From positions 625,812-689,811 of the forward strand of contig NZ_JBDZDN010000003.1 in NCBI RefSeq assembly GCF_040049215.1: a DNA stretch of 64,000 nucleotides, given 5' to 3'. A program made the position numbers and the translations under genes. The DNA is from Mesorhizobium_K sp040049215 (GTDB taxonomy: Bacteria > Pseudomonadota > Alphaproteobacteria > Rhizobiales > Rhizobiaceae). This document shows positions 1 through 8,412 of the stretch, in pieces. The notes under the pieces were generated by a model, which saw only the letters and a list, made by a program, of their open reading frames with translations, did no database searches and was not told where the DNA came from. Each line of letters starts with the position of its first letter. Position 1 is the first letter of the stretch.

Positions 1-22
1 GCAAGAAGACCACGGCCGGCGT

Positions 23-250
23 TCAGTAGGCGCGGCGCTTGGTTTTCGAACGGGACCGGACGGTTTTGCGGCGGCTCGTCTGCCGCTTCGCCGGCTTGAT
101 CAGTCTTTCCAGACGCCGTAACTGCTCGGCCACGGTCAATTTGGTCGTACGCTTGCGCCGCCTGGCACGCCTGCTGGACGATGCCTTGCGCGCCATGTCC
201 TGGAGCACGTCGGTCACGACGCCCTTGATGAAATCGCCGATCGCCGACAT
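23..250 (-). CDS. small basic hypothetical protein
   Basis: A 75-residue protein I do not recognise. The first 20 residues are an ordinary amphipathic segment (MSAIGDFIKGVVTDVLQDMA). The rest is extremely rich in Arg and Lys, with runs such as RRARRRKR and RRKTVRSRSKTKRR, so it could bind nucleic acid or a membrane surface. It lies 5 bases after the stop of the BolA gene on the same strand, so it is probably the last visible gene of the purL-bolA transcription unit. Low complexity makes homology-based naming unreliable. That it is a real gene is inferred from its position and its ATG start. Confidence 0.55.
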   Translation of the reverse strand: MSAIGDFIKGVVTDVLQDMARKASSSRRARRRKRTTKLTVAEQLRRLERLIKPAKRQTSRRKTVRSRSKTKRRAY

Positions 251-255
251 GTCGC

Positions 256-489
256 TTATTCCGGAGCGCTGGTTTGCAGTGCCAGCGCGTGCAGCACGCC
301 GCCCATATTGCCCTTGAGCGCGTCATAGACCATCTGGTGCTGCTGCACGCGGCTTTTTCCCCGAAAACTCTCGGCCACGACTTCAGCCGCATAGTGGTCG
401 CCATCGCCGGCGAGGTCGCGGATCGTCACCTTGGCGTCGGGGATGCCTTGCTTGATCAGCGTTTCGATCTCATGCGCATCCATTGCCAT
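256..489 (-). CDS. bolA: BolA family protein
   Basis: A 77-residue protein of the BolA family, usual length for the short BolA type. It carries the family pattern in order: N-terminal MDAHEIETLIKQGIPDA, a central GDGDHYAAEVVAESF strand region, and the C-terminal helix with QQHQMVYDALKG and the conserved His-containing GGVLHALAL. BolA proteins pair with monothiol glutaredoxins (Grx4/GrxD) to bind [2Fe-2S] clusters in iron homeostasis. In rhizobia a grxD gene usually lies just downstream, which here would be beyond the left edge. The gene follows purL by 13 bases and is probably co-transcribed with it. Confidence 0.9.
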   Translation of the reverse strand: MAMDAHEIETLIKQGIPDAKVTIRDLAGDGDHYAAEVVAESFRGKSRVQQHQMVYDALKGNMGGVLHALALQTSAPE

Positions 490-502
490 TAAAGATTCTC
501 CG

Positions 503-2731
503 CTACTTGCCGTCCATGAAGCGCGGGAACCAGGCTTCGTGGGTGGACTTCAGTTCAGCGACCGGTATCGCACGCGCCTTGCCCAGTTTCAATTCGACGC
601 CGCCCGTCGTGCCGATCCACGGGGCATGGATGCCGAGCGTCTTGGCATCGTTCCAGAGAGCCGCCATCTCATCGCTTTGGGGGTCGAGCTTGACGGTCAC
701 GAGGTAGCGGCCCTGGTCTTCGCCGAAGAAGACCGGAATGGGATCGGTTTCGGTGAGCCCAGGTATCGTAGCGCCGATGCCCGACGCCATCGCCATCTCG
801 GCGAGCGCGACGGCGAGACCGCCGTCCGACACATCATGCACCGCTGTCGCTACGCCGTTGTGGATCAGCTTGCGCACGAAGTCGCCAACGCGCTTCTCAT
901 GGGCCAGATCGACCGGTGGTGGTGGGCCGTCCGTGCGGCCGTGGATGTCGCGCATGTAGATCGACTGCGCGAGATGCGTGCCCCAGGCTGGCGGCGCGCC
1001 GACGAGCAGGATGGCTTCGCCCTCGCGCGTGAAGGCGATGCGAGCCATCTTCGACCAGTCCGGCAGCAACCCGACGCCGCCAATCGTGGGCGTGGGCAGG
1101 ATGCCCTGGCCGTTCGTCTCGTTGTAGAGCGAGACGTTGCCGGATACGATCGGGAAGTCGAGCGTCCGGCAGGCTTCGCCGATGCCTTTGATGGCCATGA
1201 CGAGCTGGCCCATGATCTCGGGGCGCTCGGGGTTGCCGAAATTGAGGTTGTCGGTCGCGGCGAGCGGATCGGCGCCGGTAGCAGTCAGGTTGCGCCAGCA
1301 TTCCGCCACCGCCTGCTTGCCGCCCTCAAACGGATCGGCCTCGCAGTAGCGCGGGGTGACGTCGGAGGAAAAAGCGAGCGCCTTCGTCGCATGGCCGTCG
1401 ACCCGCACCACGCCGGCGTCGCCTCCGGGTAGCTGCAGCGAATTGCCCTGGATCAGCGTGTCGTATTGCTCCCAAACCCAGCGGCGGCTGGAGAGGTCGG
1501 GCCCGCCGAGCATCTTGAGCAGCGCATCGGCAACATCCGCCTGCGGGATGTCGTCGGCGGCAAGCGGCTGGCGCTTCTTCGGCTCGACCCATGGCCGGTC
1601 ATATTCGGGCGCCTTGTCGCCGAGATCCTTGATCGGCAGGTTGGCTGCCTCGCTGCCCTTGTGCATGACACGGAAGCGCAGATCGTTGGTCGTGTGCCCG
1701 ACGATGGCGAAGTCCAGCCCCCATTTGGTGAAGATAGCCTCGGCTTCCTTCTCCTTCTCGGGCCTGAGCACCATCAGCATGCGCTCCTGGCTTTCGGAGA
1801 GCATCATCTCGTAGGCCGACATGCGCTCCTCGCGCACCGGCACCTTGTCGAGGTCGAGCAGGATGCCGAGATCGCCCTTGGCGCCCATCTCGACGGCCGA
1901 GCAGGTCAGACCTGCCGCGCCCATGTCCTGGATGGCGATGACCGCGCCCGAGGCCATCAGTTCGAGGCAGGCCTCAAGCAGGCATTTTTCGGTGAAGGGG
2001 TCGCCGACCTGAACGGTCGGCCGCTTCTCCTCGATCTTGTCGTCGAACTCGGCCGACGCCATGGTCGCACCGCCAACCCCGTCGCGGCCGGTCTTGGCGC
2101 CGAGATAGACCACCGGCAGCCCGACACCCTTGGCTTCGGAGAGGAAGATTGCATCCGTCTTGGCCAGCCCCGCTGCGAAGGCGTTGACCAGAATGTTGCC
2201 ATTGTAGCGGGCGTCGAAATTGACCTCGCCGCCGACAGTCGGCACGCCGAAGGAATTGCCGTAGCCGCCGACGCCGGAGACCACGCCCGCCACAAGATGC
2301 CTGGTTTTCGGGTGGTCCGGCGCGCCGAAGCGCAGCGCGTTCATGGCCGCGACCGGACGTGCCCCCATGGTGAAGACGTCGCGCAATATGCCGCCGACCC
2401 CTGTAGCGGCGCCCTGGTATGGTTCGATGTAGGATGGGTGATTGTGGCTTTCCATCTTGAAGACGACGCAGTCGCCGTCGCCGATATCGACAACGCCGGC
2501 GTTCTCACCCGGCCCCTGGATCACCCGCGGTCCGCTGGTCGGCAGGGTGCGCAACCACTTCTTGGACGACTTGTACGAGCAATGCTCGTTCCACATGGCG
2601 GAAAAAATGCCGAGCTCGGTGAAGCTCGGCTCGCGGCCGATGAGGTCGAGGATGCGCTGATATTCGTCCGGCTTCAGCCCATGCGCCTTGATCAGCTCGG
2701 GCGTGATGGCGACGGTGTTCTGGGCGGTCAT
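503..2731 (-). CDS. purL: phosphoribosylformylglycinamidine synthase subunit PurL
   Basis: The ATP-dependent synthetase subunit of FGAM synthase (step 4 of purine synthesis). It works in a complex with PurS and PurQ, both encoded at 5182-6127. The product is 742 residues, the length of the small bacterial PurL type that needs separate PurS and PurQ. The AIRS-like signature ESHNHPSYIEPYQGAATG is near residue 95, followed by GVGGILRDVFTMGARP. I chose the ATG at 2731 (MTAQNTVAITPELI) over an upstream in-frame start at 2803, because PurL homology begins there and the upstream 24 residues are unlike the family. It is separated from purQ by the MocR/DUF1127 block and followed by bolA. Confidence 0.97.
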   Translation of the reverse strand: MTAQNTVAITPELIKAHGLKPDEYQRILDLIGREPSFTELGIFSAMWNEHCSYKSSKKWLRTLPTSGPRVIQGPGENAGVVDIGDGDCVVFKMESHNHPSYIEPYQGAATGVGGILRDVFTMGARPVAAMNALRFGAPDHPKTRHLVAGVVSGVGGYGNSFGVPTVGGEVNFDARYNGNILVNAFAAGLAKTDAIFLSEAKGVGLPVVYLGAKTGRDGVGGATMASAEFDDKIEEKRPTVQVGDPFTEKCLLEACLELMASGAVIAIQDMGAAGLTCSAVEMGAKGDLGILLDLDKVPVREERMSAYEMMLSESQERMLMVLRPEKEKEAEAIFTKWGLDFAIVGHTTNDLRFRVMHKGSEAANLPIKDLGDKAPEYDRPWVEPKKRQPLAADDIPQADVADALLKMLGGPDLSSRRWVWEQYDTLIQGNSLQLPGGDAGVVRVDGHATKALAFSSDVTPRYCEADPFEGGKQAVAECWRNLTATGADPLAATDNLNFGNPERPEIMGQLVMAIKGIGEACRTLDFPIVSGNVSLYNETNGQGILPTPTIGGVGLLPDWSKMARIAFTREGEAILLVGAPPAWGTHLAQSIYMRDIHGRTDGPPPPVDLAHEKRVGDFVRKLIHNGVATAVHDVSDGGLAVALAEMAMASGIGATIPGLTETDPIPVFFGEDQGRYLVTVKLDPQSDEMAALWNDAKTLGIHAPWIGTTGGVELKLGKARAIPVAELKSTHEAWFPRFMDGK

Positions 2732-2839
2732 GGGGTGCAGTCGGCTCCGGGTGACGGGGGAGGGCGCGCCTTGCACCCATAGCGCAAGCGCGCGCCGGCT
2801 CATACCGCACTGCGAAGAAAATTGCAGCGTAATTTGCGC

Positions 2840-4255
2840 TCAGCCGTAGCTGTCGTATCCTGCGTTGGGATTGTCGATCAAACGCCGGAGGATCGTAAAT
2901 CCCGTCCAGATATCCTCGCGGCGCTTCGGCGTCGAGAAGCCGACACGGATGCGGTGATAGAAATGCTCGGTGCGGCCAGGCTTGTACTCGTCCTCGTCGT
3001 CGACGAGCACGCCTTCGCTCGCAGCCGCCTGCTTGAACGTGCCGGAGAGCCACGGATCTGGCAGCTTCATCCAGAGGAAAGGCGCGCGCTTGTTCGATTC
3101 GAAGTCGAGCCCGGAGAATGCCTGCCGCGCCATCGCCTCGCGCGCTTCGATCTCGGCGCGGGCCGCCCGCCGGATCGTGTCGGCTGCGCCCGACAGCACC
3201 ATCCGCGAAGACAGTTCCGCCAGCATGAAGGGCAGGCCGCCGGTCACCATCTTGTGGGCGACCTGGATGCGCGGAGCGAGATTGGCAGGGCAGGAAACCC
3301 ATCCGCCCCGCACGCCGGCCGATACCGTCTTCGACAGCCCGCCGATGTGGAAGGTACGCTCCGGCAGGAATGCGGATATCGGCGTGGGCGGTTGGTCGAG
3401 CATGGCGCCGTAGATCGAATCCTCTATCAGCCAGACATTGTGCTTACGGGCGATCTCGGCGATCTCGCGCCGGCGGCTCACCGGCATGATGGTCAGCGTC
3501 GGGTTGTGGAGCGAGGGGACGAAAAAGGCGAGCTTGGGGTGCTGCTGCGCGCACAGGCGGTCGAAATCCTCAGGTATGGGACCGTGCTCGTCGATCCCGA
3601 CCACGACGCTTCTACGGCCAATCAGATTGGCGCTGCGCGATATCGATGAATAGGTGAGCTGCTCGAAGGCGATTTTGTCGCCCGGCGCGGTCATTGCAGC
3701 AATGACCGCCATGGCGGAAGCGTGGACGCCCATCGTAGGCACGACGGCTTGCGGATCCGGCTTCCAGCCGTCCGCCGCAAGCCACCGCGCGCCGGCCTCC
3801 CGCCAGTCCGAAGGCCAGGAGCGGGTGTAGTCGATGATCCTATCAGGATACTCCCTTGCGATTTCGGCGGCTATGCGGCCTACCACTTCGCCCTGGCCGA
3901 CATCCGGCGCCGAGGTGCTGTCCATGATGAGCTTGCCGGTCAAGGCGTCGGGCGCGCGCGTGCCGGCAATCTGCTGGGGTATCTGGGCAAGTGAATTGTC
4001 GGTTTCGGCGTCCCGCCCGAGCACGAATGTGCCCCTGCCGACCTCGCCGCTGACCAGGCCGCGCTCGCGGACCAGAGCATAGGCTCGGCCGATCGTTCCG
4101 ATTGTCACCCCAATGTCATAAGCGAGGTCCCGCTGCGGCGGCAACTTTGTACCGGCGGGCAGAAGTCCTTTTGTTATATCGGATTCGATCCTGTCGGCGA
4201 GCCGCATATAGAGCGGTCCGGAGCCGGTGGAGACGTCAGGAAGCCAATTTGTCAT
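2840..4255 (-). CDS. MocR-type PLP-dependent transcriptional regulator
   Basis: A 471-residue GntR/MocR chimera. Residues 10-80 are a GntR winged helix-turn-helix (GSGPLYMRLADRIESDI, AGTKLPPQRDLAYDIGVTIGTIGRAYALVRERGLV). Residues 110-465 are a class I aminotransferase-like domain that should bind pyridoxal phosphate as effector. The pocket includes VPSLHNPTLTIMP, WLIEDSIYG and the Lys region GGLSKTVSAGVRGGW. Members such as PdxR, GabR and TauR sense PLP or amino compounds and usually control a divergent neighbour. Here the divergent gene is a DUF1127 protein 90 bases away. The regulated pathway cannot be read from the sequence. Confidence 0.88.
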   Translation of the reverse strand: MTNWLPDVSTGSGPLYMRLADRIESDITKGLLPAGTKLPPQRDLAYDIGVTIGTIGRAYALVRERGLVSGEVGRGTFVLGRDAETDNSLAQIPQQIAGTRAPDALTGKLIMDSTSAPDVGQGEVVGRIAAEIAREYPDRIIDYTRSWPSDWREAGARWLAADGWKPDPQAVVPTMGVHASAMAVIAAMTAPGDKIAFEQLTYSSISRSANLIGRRSVVVGIDEHGPIPEDFDRLCAQQHPKLAFFVPSLHNPTLTIMPVSRRREIAEIARKHNVWLIEDSIYGAMLDQPPTPISAFLPERTFHIGGLSKTVSAGVRGGWVSCPANLAPRIQVAHKMVTGGLPFMLAELSSRMVLSGAADTIRRAARAEIEAREAMARQAFSGLDFESNKRAPFLWMKLPDPWLSGTFKQAAASEGVLVDDEDEYKPGRTEHFYHRIRVGFSTPKRREDIWTGFTILRRLIDNPNAGYDSYG

Positions 4256-4345
4256 CGTGACAACTTCATATATTGCCTTCGAAAGAGTGTCAATTCATTG
4301 GAATGTAGCGATACAATGTGATCGCGGATACAGTTGGAGAGGACA

Positions 4346-4561
4346 ATGAGTACATTCATCACATCCCGTACCGATGTCACGATGCGTTCTTCGGCGTCAC
4401 GCGGTTCGGCCCTGCTGCGCGTCGTGACCATGATCGAGATGGCGGTCGAGCGCCACCGCAGTCGCCATGCCCTGATGGAACTGAGCGACGCGCAGCTCAA
4501 GGACATCGGCATTTCCCGTTCGGAAGCCTTCCGCGAAGCAAACCGTCCATTCTGGGGCTGA
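4346..4561 (+). CDS. DUF1127 domain-containing small protein
   Basis: A 71-residue protein ending in a DUF1127 motif. An Arg-rich helix (VERHRSRHALMELSD) is followed by AQLKDIGISRSEAFREA, whose L-x-DIGI-x-R core is the family hallmark. Short DUF1127 proteins of rhizobia and Agrobacterium are linked to phosphate/carbon metabolism and small-RNA effects, but this one has no assigned role. The ATG at 4346 is preceded by a good ribosome-binding site (GGAGAGGA at about 4336-4343). A TTG 12 bases upstream is less likely. It diverges from the MocR regulator, so shared control of the 90-base gap is plausible. A strong terminator follows at 4627. Confidence 0.85.
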   Translation: MSTFITSRTDVTMRSSASRGSALLRVVTMIEMAVERHRSRHALMELSDAQLKDIGISRSEAFREANRPFWG

Positions 4562-4626
4562 GCTTCGAAGAATGACCATCGGGGAAAAACGACGACAAAA
4601 GCCTCGGGAAAAACCCGAATACCTCT

Positions 4627-4660
4627 GATGGCCGCCTCGAAGGGCGGCCATCGTGTTTTA
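4627..4660 (+). terminator. rho-independent terminator
   Basis: A 10-bp perfect stem, GATGGCCGCC (4627-4636) with GGCGGCCATC (4643-4652), a 6-base loop TCGAAG and then GTGTTTTA. It ends the DUF1127 transcript and lies before the convergent lipoprotein gene. Confidence 0.8.
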
Positions 4661-4697
4661 GGCTCTGGTCAAGCCTGCGCCGTGGGCAAATGATTCA

Positions 4698-5111
4698 TCA
4701 AGCGGCGGAACCGCAGCCGCTGTCGCCGGATTTCCAACGGCCGATATCGGCGCCGATCCTCGATCCGACCGCTTCGCCCATCAACGGCCCGAACACCTCG
4801 ACCTCGCTCGAATGGCCGCGCGCCTGCACAACAAGCAGCGGCTTGCCGCCGTAATTGTTCTTCGGCACGAGCAGGAAACGCGGCGCCCCGCCGAAATTGT
4901 TCAGTTCATTGGCCATGCTGTAGGATTTGAAGGCTGGGTCCATGCTGGCGATCCAGCATTTGTGCGCGGCGATCGCGACCTGCTCCATAACGCGCAGCGA
5001 TGCGCTTTTGCCGGAGCCGCCGGGGTTGGCTGGCGTCTTGCTCGACTGGCAGGCCGAGAGGAGAAGTAGCGAGGCCGCGAGGCCGGCGAATCCCAGAAAA
5101 GTCTTCTTCAT
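4698..5111 (-). CDS. putative lipoprotein, unknown function
   Basis: A 137-residue exported protein. The N-terminus MKKTFLGFAGLAASLLLLSACQSS is a lipoprotein signal with lipobox LSAC, so the mature Cys is at about residue 21. The mature part has no motif I recognise and contains HKCWIASMDPAFKSYSM and a conserved-looking FLLVPKNNYGGKPLLVVQARG. The ATG at 5111 was chosen because the signal peptide starts there, and the 46 residues upstream in the open frame look non-coding. It lies downstream of purQ in the same direction, 70 bases away, possibly at the end of the purCSQ unit. Confidence 0.75.
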   Translation of the reverse strand: MKKTFLGFAGLAASLLLLSACQSSKTPANPGGSGKSASLRVMEQVAIAAHKCWIASMDPAFKSYSMANELNNFGGAPRFLLVPKNNYGGKPLLVVQARGHSSEVEVFGPLMGEAVGSRIGADIGRWKSGDSGCGSAA

Positions 5112-5181
5112 GCAGCCTCTCGAATCGCGACGACAGCCCGCATCGTGGACCAGCGCATGCCAAATGGAAATTGTCGGGGGG

Positions 5182-5862
5182 TCAGGCTGCCTGCCGGGCC
5201 GTGATGCCGAGCGAGCTTTCGAAGATGCCCCGTCCGTCTGTGCCGCCATGCGCGGGCTCGATCAGGTTTTCCGGGTGAGGCATGAGGCCGAGCACGTTGC
5301 CGCCTTCGTTGATGACGCCTGCAATATCGTTGATCGAGCCGTTCGGATTGGTGCCTTCGGCGTAGCGGAACACGACCCGGCCTTCGCCTTCGATGCGCTT
5401 CAGCGTTTCGTCGTCGGCGAAATAGTTGCCATCATGGTGGGCGACCGGCGCCCGGATGATCTGGCCCGGCGCGTAGTTGCGGGTGAAGGCAGTGTTGGCG
5501 TTCGCCACTTGGAGCTTGACCTCGCGGCAGACGAATTTCAGCGACGTGTTGCGCATCAGCGCGCCGGGCAGGAGGCCGGCTTCGACCAGAATCTGGAAGC
5601 CGTTGCAAACCCCGATCACCTGCACGCCTTCCGCTGCCTTCTCGGCGACCGCGCGCATCACAGGCATGCGGGCGGCTATCGCACCGCAGCGAAGGTAGTC
5701 GCCGAAGGAGAAACCGCCCGGAATGGCGATCAGGTCGACGTCGGGTATTTCCGTGTCGGTCTGCCAGACGGTGACCGGCGCCTTGCCGGAAATCTTGGTC
5801 AGCGCCGCGATCATGTCGCGGTCGCGATTGAGGCCGGGAAGGAGGACTACGGCGGTTTTCAT
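5182..5862 (-). CDS. purQ: phosphoribosylformylglycinamidine synthase subunit PurQ
   Basis: The glutaminase subunit (226 residues) of FGAM synthase, supplying ammonia to PurL. It is a class I glutamine amidotransferase. The nucleophile Cys lies in VIGVCNGFQILVEAG, and the His/Glu of the triad in MPHPENLIEP near the C-terminus. GGFSFGDYLRCG near residue 50 is a PurQ-specific stretch. It starts 22 bases after purS on the same strand, in a purC-purS-purQ operon. Confidence 0.97.
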   Translation of the reverse strand: MKTAVVLLPGLNRDRDMIAALTKISGKAPVTVWQTDTEIPDVDLIAIPGGFSFGDYLRCGAIAARMPVMRAVAEKAAEGVQVIGVCNGFQILVEAGLLPGALMRNTSLKFVCREVKLQVANANTAFTRNYAPGQIIRAPVAHHDGNYFADDETLKRIEGEGRVVFRYAEGTNPNGSINDIAGVINEGGNVLGLMPHPENLIEPAHGGTDGRGIFESSLGITARQAA

Positions 5863-5884
5863 GCCAACCTGCGGGTTTGCTGCC

Positions 5885-6127
5885 TCAGTTCAGCGAAACA
5901 CTGTAATTTTCAATAACCGTGTTGGCCAGAAGCTTGTCGCACATGGCTTTCAGCTCGGCTTCGGCCTTGGCCTTGTCGGTCGCCTGCAGTTCGAAGTCGA
6001 ACACCTTGCCCTGACGGACCGAGCCGACGCCGTCGAAGCCGAGGCCGGCGAGTGCGTGCTCGATCGCCTTGCCCTGAGGGTCGAGCACGCCGTTCTTGAG
6101 GGTGACGGTTACGCGGGCCTTGATCAC
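5885..6127 (-). CDS. purS: phosphoribosylformylglycinamidine synthase subunit PurS
   Basis: An 80-residue PurS, the small structural subunit that bridges PurL and PurQ. The sequence MIKARVTVTLKNGVLDPQGKAI is the strongly conserved N-terminus, followed by HALAGLGFDGVGSVRQGKVF. Its presence agrees with the short PurL at 503-2731, which cannot work alone. It lies between purC (31 bases upstream) and purQ (22 bases downstream). Confidence 0.96.
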   Translation of the reverse strand: MIKARVTVTLKNGVLDPQGKAIEHALAGLGFDGVGSVRQGKVFDFELQATDKAKAEAELKAMCDKLLANTVIENYSVSLN

Positions 6128-6158
6128 GCTGCGAAAGCTCCTGTCCTGGTCGAAAATC

Positions 6159-6953
6159 TCAGTGCGGCTTGCCGCGGCGGCCGTCGCCGGAGGCGACCAG
6201 AACGGGACCGGTCGGGCGGGGCGGCTCGTTCTCGTTCATGATACCAAGACGGCGGGCCACTTCCTGGTAGGCCTCGACCAGCCCGCCCATGTCACGGCGG
6301 AAACGGTCCTTGTCGAGCTTGTCGTGGGTGGCGACGTCCCAAAGGCGGCAGGAGTCGGGCGAAATCTCGTCGGCGACGACGATACGCATCATGTCGCCCT
6401 CGAAAAGCCGGCCGCACTCAATCTTGAAATCGACGAGCTGAATGCCGACGCCGAGGAACAGGCCGGAGAGGAAGTCGTTGACCCGAATGGCAAGCGCCAT
6501 GATGTCGTCGATTTCCTGCGGGCTCGCCCAGCCGAACGCCGTGATGTGCTCTTCCGACACCATCGGGTCGTCCAGCGCGTCGGCCTTGTAGTAGAACTCG
6601 ATGATCGAGCGCGGCAGCACCGTGCCTTCCTCGATGCCGAGGCGCTTGGCGAGCGAGCCAGCGGCGACATTGCGCACTACCACCTCGAGCGGGATGATCT
6701 CGACTTCCTTGATGAGCTGCTCGCGCATGTTCAACCGACGGATGAAGTGCGTCGGAATGCCCATCCGGTTCAGGTGGTTGAAGATGTGCTCGGAGATCCG
6801 GTTGTTGAGCACGCCTTTGCCGTCGACCACCTCGTGCTTCTTCTTGTTGAAAGCGGTGGCATCATCCTTGAAGAATTGAATCAGCGTGCCCGGCTCGGGT
6901 CCTTCATAGAGGATCTTGGCCTTGCCTTCATAAATGCGGCGGCGATTTTTCAT
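6159..6953 (-). CDS. purC: phosphoribosylaminoimidazole-succinocarboxamide synthase
   Basis: SAICAR synthetase (264 residues), which joins CAIR and aspartate using ATP in purine synthesis. The N-terminus MKNRRRIYEGKAKILYEGPEPG is the nucleotide-binding start of the family. NRISEHIFNHLNRMGIPTHF, VVRNVAAGSLAKRLGI and LVDFKIECGR are further conserved blocks. It is the first gene of the purC-purS-purQ run, so the operon promoter is probably in the 256-base gap before the divergent DUF1476 gene. I saw no clear operator there. Confidence 0.97.
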   Translation of the reverse strand: MKNRRRIYEGKAKILYEGPEPGTLIQFFKDDATAFNKKKHEVVDGKGVLNNRISEHIFNHLNRMGIPTHFIRRLNMREQLIKEVEIIPLEVVVRNVAAGSLAKRLGIEEGTVLPRSIIEFYYKADALDDPMVSEEHITAFGWASPQEIDDIMALAIRVNDFLSGLFLGVGIQLVDFKIECGRLFEGDMMRIVVADEISPDSCRLWDVATHDKLDKDRFRRDMGGLVEAYQEVARRLGIMNENEPPRPTGPVLVASGDGRRGKPH

Positions 6954-7209
6954 CTGATTTCCTGGATTTTTCGGGCAGGCGCGCCAGACGGCCCGGAAGA
7001 CATAATGCGGCAGCCGTATGGTTCAATGCCGGTGTCTATCTGAATCGAACCGTTTCCTCAATCGCCAATGCTAGAGATCAACCGCTTTCCGCTGCGAAAT
7101 ACCGCACCGCAGCATGGTCGTCCGTATTGACCGCGGCCTAGCCTTTTGGTTTGTGCAGTCAGCCACCATATCCGGTCCGAACGACCACCACCTATCCGGA
7201 GGATTTTCG

Positions 7210-7527
7210 ATGAGCGACTTCAGTGACCGCGAAAAGGGTTTCGAACGCAAATTCGCGTTCGACGAGGAATTGCGGTTCAAGGCTACTTCCCGGCGCAACA
7301 AACTGCTCGGGCTCTGGGCCGCCGAAAAGCTTGGAAAATCAGGCGCGGACGCCGAATCCTATGCCAAAGAAGTGATCGTGGTCGATTTCGAGGAGGCCGG
7401 CGACCATGACGTGCTGCGCAAGATCAAGGCGGACTTCGACGCCGCCGGCGTCGCCCAGTCCGAGCATCAGATCCGCCGCACGATGGACGAATTGATGGCT
7501 CGGGCCATCGAGCAGGTCAAAAGCTGA
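7210..7527 (+). CDS. DUF1476 protein, F1-ATPase zeta-type inhibitor subunit
   Basis: A 105-residue DUF1476 protein. The start MSDFSDREKGFERKFAFDEELRFKATSRRNKLLGLWAAEKLG is the family signature. In Paracoccus this family is the zeta subunit, which inhibits ATP hydrolysis by the F1F0-ATP synthase through its N-terminal segment. The inhibitory role here is inferred from the family. The ATG at 7210 is preceded by CGGAGG at about 7198. The gene diverges from purC and is followed by a strong terminator at 7550. This purC/DUF1476 neighbourhood is common in Rhizobiales. Confidence 0.9.
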   Translation: MSDFSDREKGFERKFAFDEELRFKATSRRNKLLGLWAAEKLGKSGADAESYAKEVIVVDFEEAGDHDVLRKIKADFDAAGVAQSEHQIRRTMDELMARAIEQVKS

Positions 7528-7549
7528 TCCCAGGACTGCTGGATCAATG

Positions 7550-7580
7550 AAAACCGCTCATTTCGGGCGGTTTTTCTTTT
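7550..7580 (+). terminator. rho-independent terminator
   Basis: Stem AAACCGC (7551-7557) with GCGGTTT (7567-7573), loop about 9 bases, followed by a run of T with one C. It ends the DUF1476 transcript. Confidence 0.8.
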
Positions 7581-7629
7581 GCTTTTTCGCGGTACCGGCC
7601 TGACATAGGGGCCGACCGAGGAGGGATGA

Positions 7630-8412
7630 ATGTCGCTGGAATCAAGGCTCGCCGCGGGCGAAACGCTGTGCAGCGCGTGGTCCGGCGTCCCGGATGCGCT
7701 GACCGTCGAGATTCTTTCGGCGCAAGGTTTTGACGCCGTGACACTCGACATGCAGCATGGCGGCCACAACGAAGACAGTGTGCTGCGCAGCATCGTCCCG
7801 GTCCAGCGCGCTGGAAAGCCCGCACTTGTCAGGATTCCTGTCGGGCGTTTCGACATGGCGAGCCGCGCGCTCGATTTCGGCGCCGAGGCGGTCATCGCGC
7901 CAATGGTCAATTCGATCGAGGACGCGCAACGCTTCGGCGCAGCGATGAAATATCCCCCTGCCGGCGAACGCTCCTGGGGGCCGACCTACGGCTTTCCGCG
8001 CCACGGCAAAGGCGATTTCGGCGATTGGCTGCGCGAGAGCAACTTGCGCACCATCTCTTTCGCCATGATCGAAACGCGTGCGGCGGTAGACATTCTCGAC
8101 CGTATCCTCGACACGCCCGGCATAGACGCGATCTTCCTCGGCCCCTCCGACTTTTCGATCGCCTGGACCAATGGCGCCCGTGTCAATGCCACGCTCGAGG
8201 ACATGATGCAGGCGGTCGAGCAGATAGGCGGCCGCGCCCGCAAGGCCGGCAAATATGCGGGCATCTATGTGATCGACCCAGCGACGGCGGGACGTTACGT
8301 CTCGATGGGCTACCAATTGCTCGCCATGGGCTCGGAGCATACCCTGATGAGACTGGGCTCCGACGCGCTGCTGACGGCCGTGCGTACGTCGCTGACCGGG
8401 GCCAAATCCTAA
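7630..8412 (+). CDS. HpcH/HpaI-family aldolase
   Basis: A 260-residue class II (metal-dependent) aldolase of the HpcH/HpaI family, a TIM barrel that cleaves or forms 2-keto-3-deoxy acids from pyruvate and an aldehyde. Visible blocks are FDAVTLDMQHGGHNEDSV, the metal/pyruvate region AMIETRAAVDILDRIL, and GIDAIFLGPSDFSIAWT. The physiological substrate cannot be told. 4-Hydroxy-2-oxoheptanedioate or 2-dehydro-3-deoxy-sugar acids are possible. An RBS GAGGAGGG lies just before the ATG. It ends overlapping by 4 bases the convergent hydrolase gene. Confidence 0.88.
   Translation: MSLESRLAAGETLCSAWSGVPDALTVEILSAQGFDAVTLDMQHGGHNEDSVLRSIVPVQRAGKPALVRIPVGRFDMASRALDFGAEAVIAPMVNSIEDAQRFGAAMKYPPAGERSWGPTYGFPRHGKGDFGDWLRESNLRTISFAMIETRAAVDILDRILDTPGIDAIFLGPSDFSIAWTNGARVNATLEDMMQAVEQIGGRARKAGKYAGIYVIDPATAGRYVSMGYQLLAMGSEHTLMRLGSDALLTAVRTSLTGAKS

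Noticed and set aside
1466..2782. Long plus-strand frame opposite purL
   Set aside because: Complement of a well-conserved gene with PurL motifs. The same applies to the plus-strand frame 35320-37251 opposite gatB and to 48021-49544 opposite the helicase.
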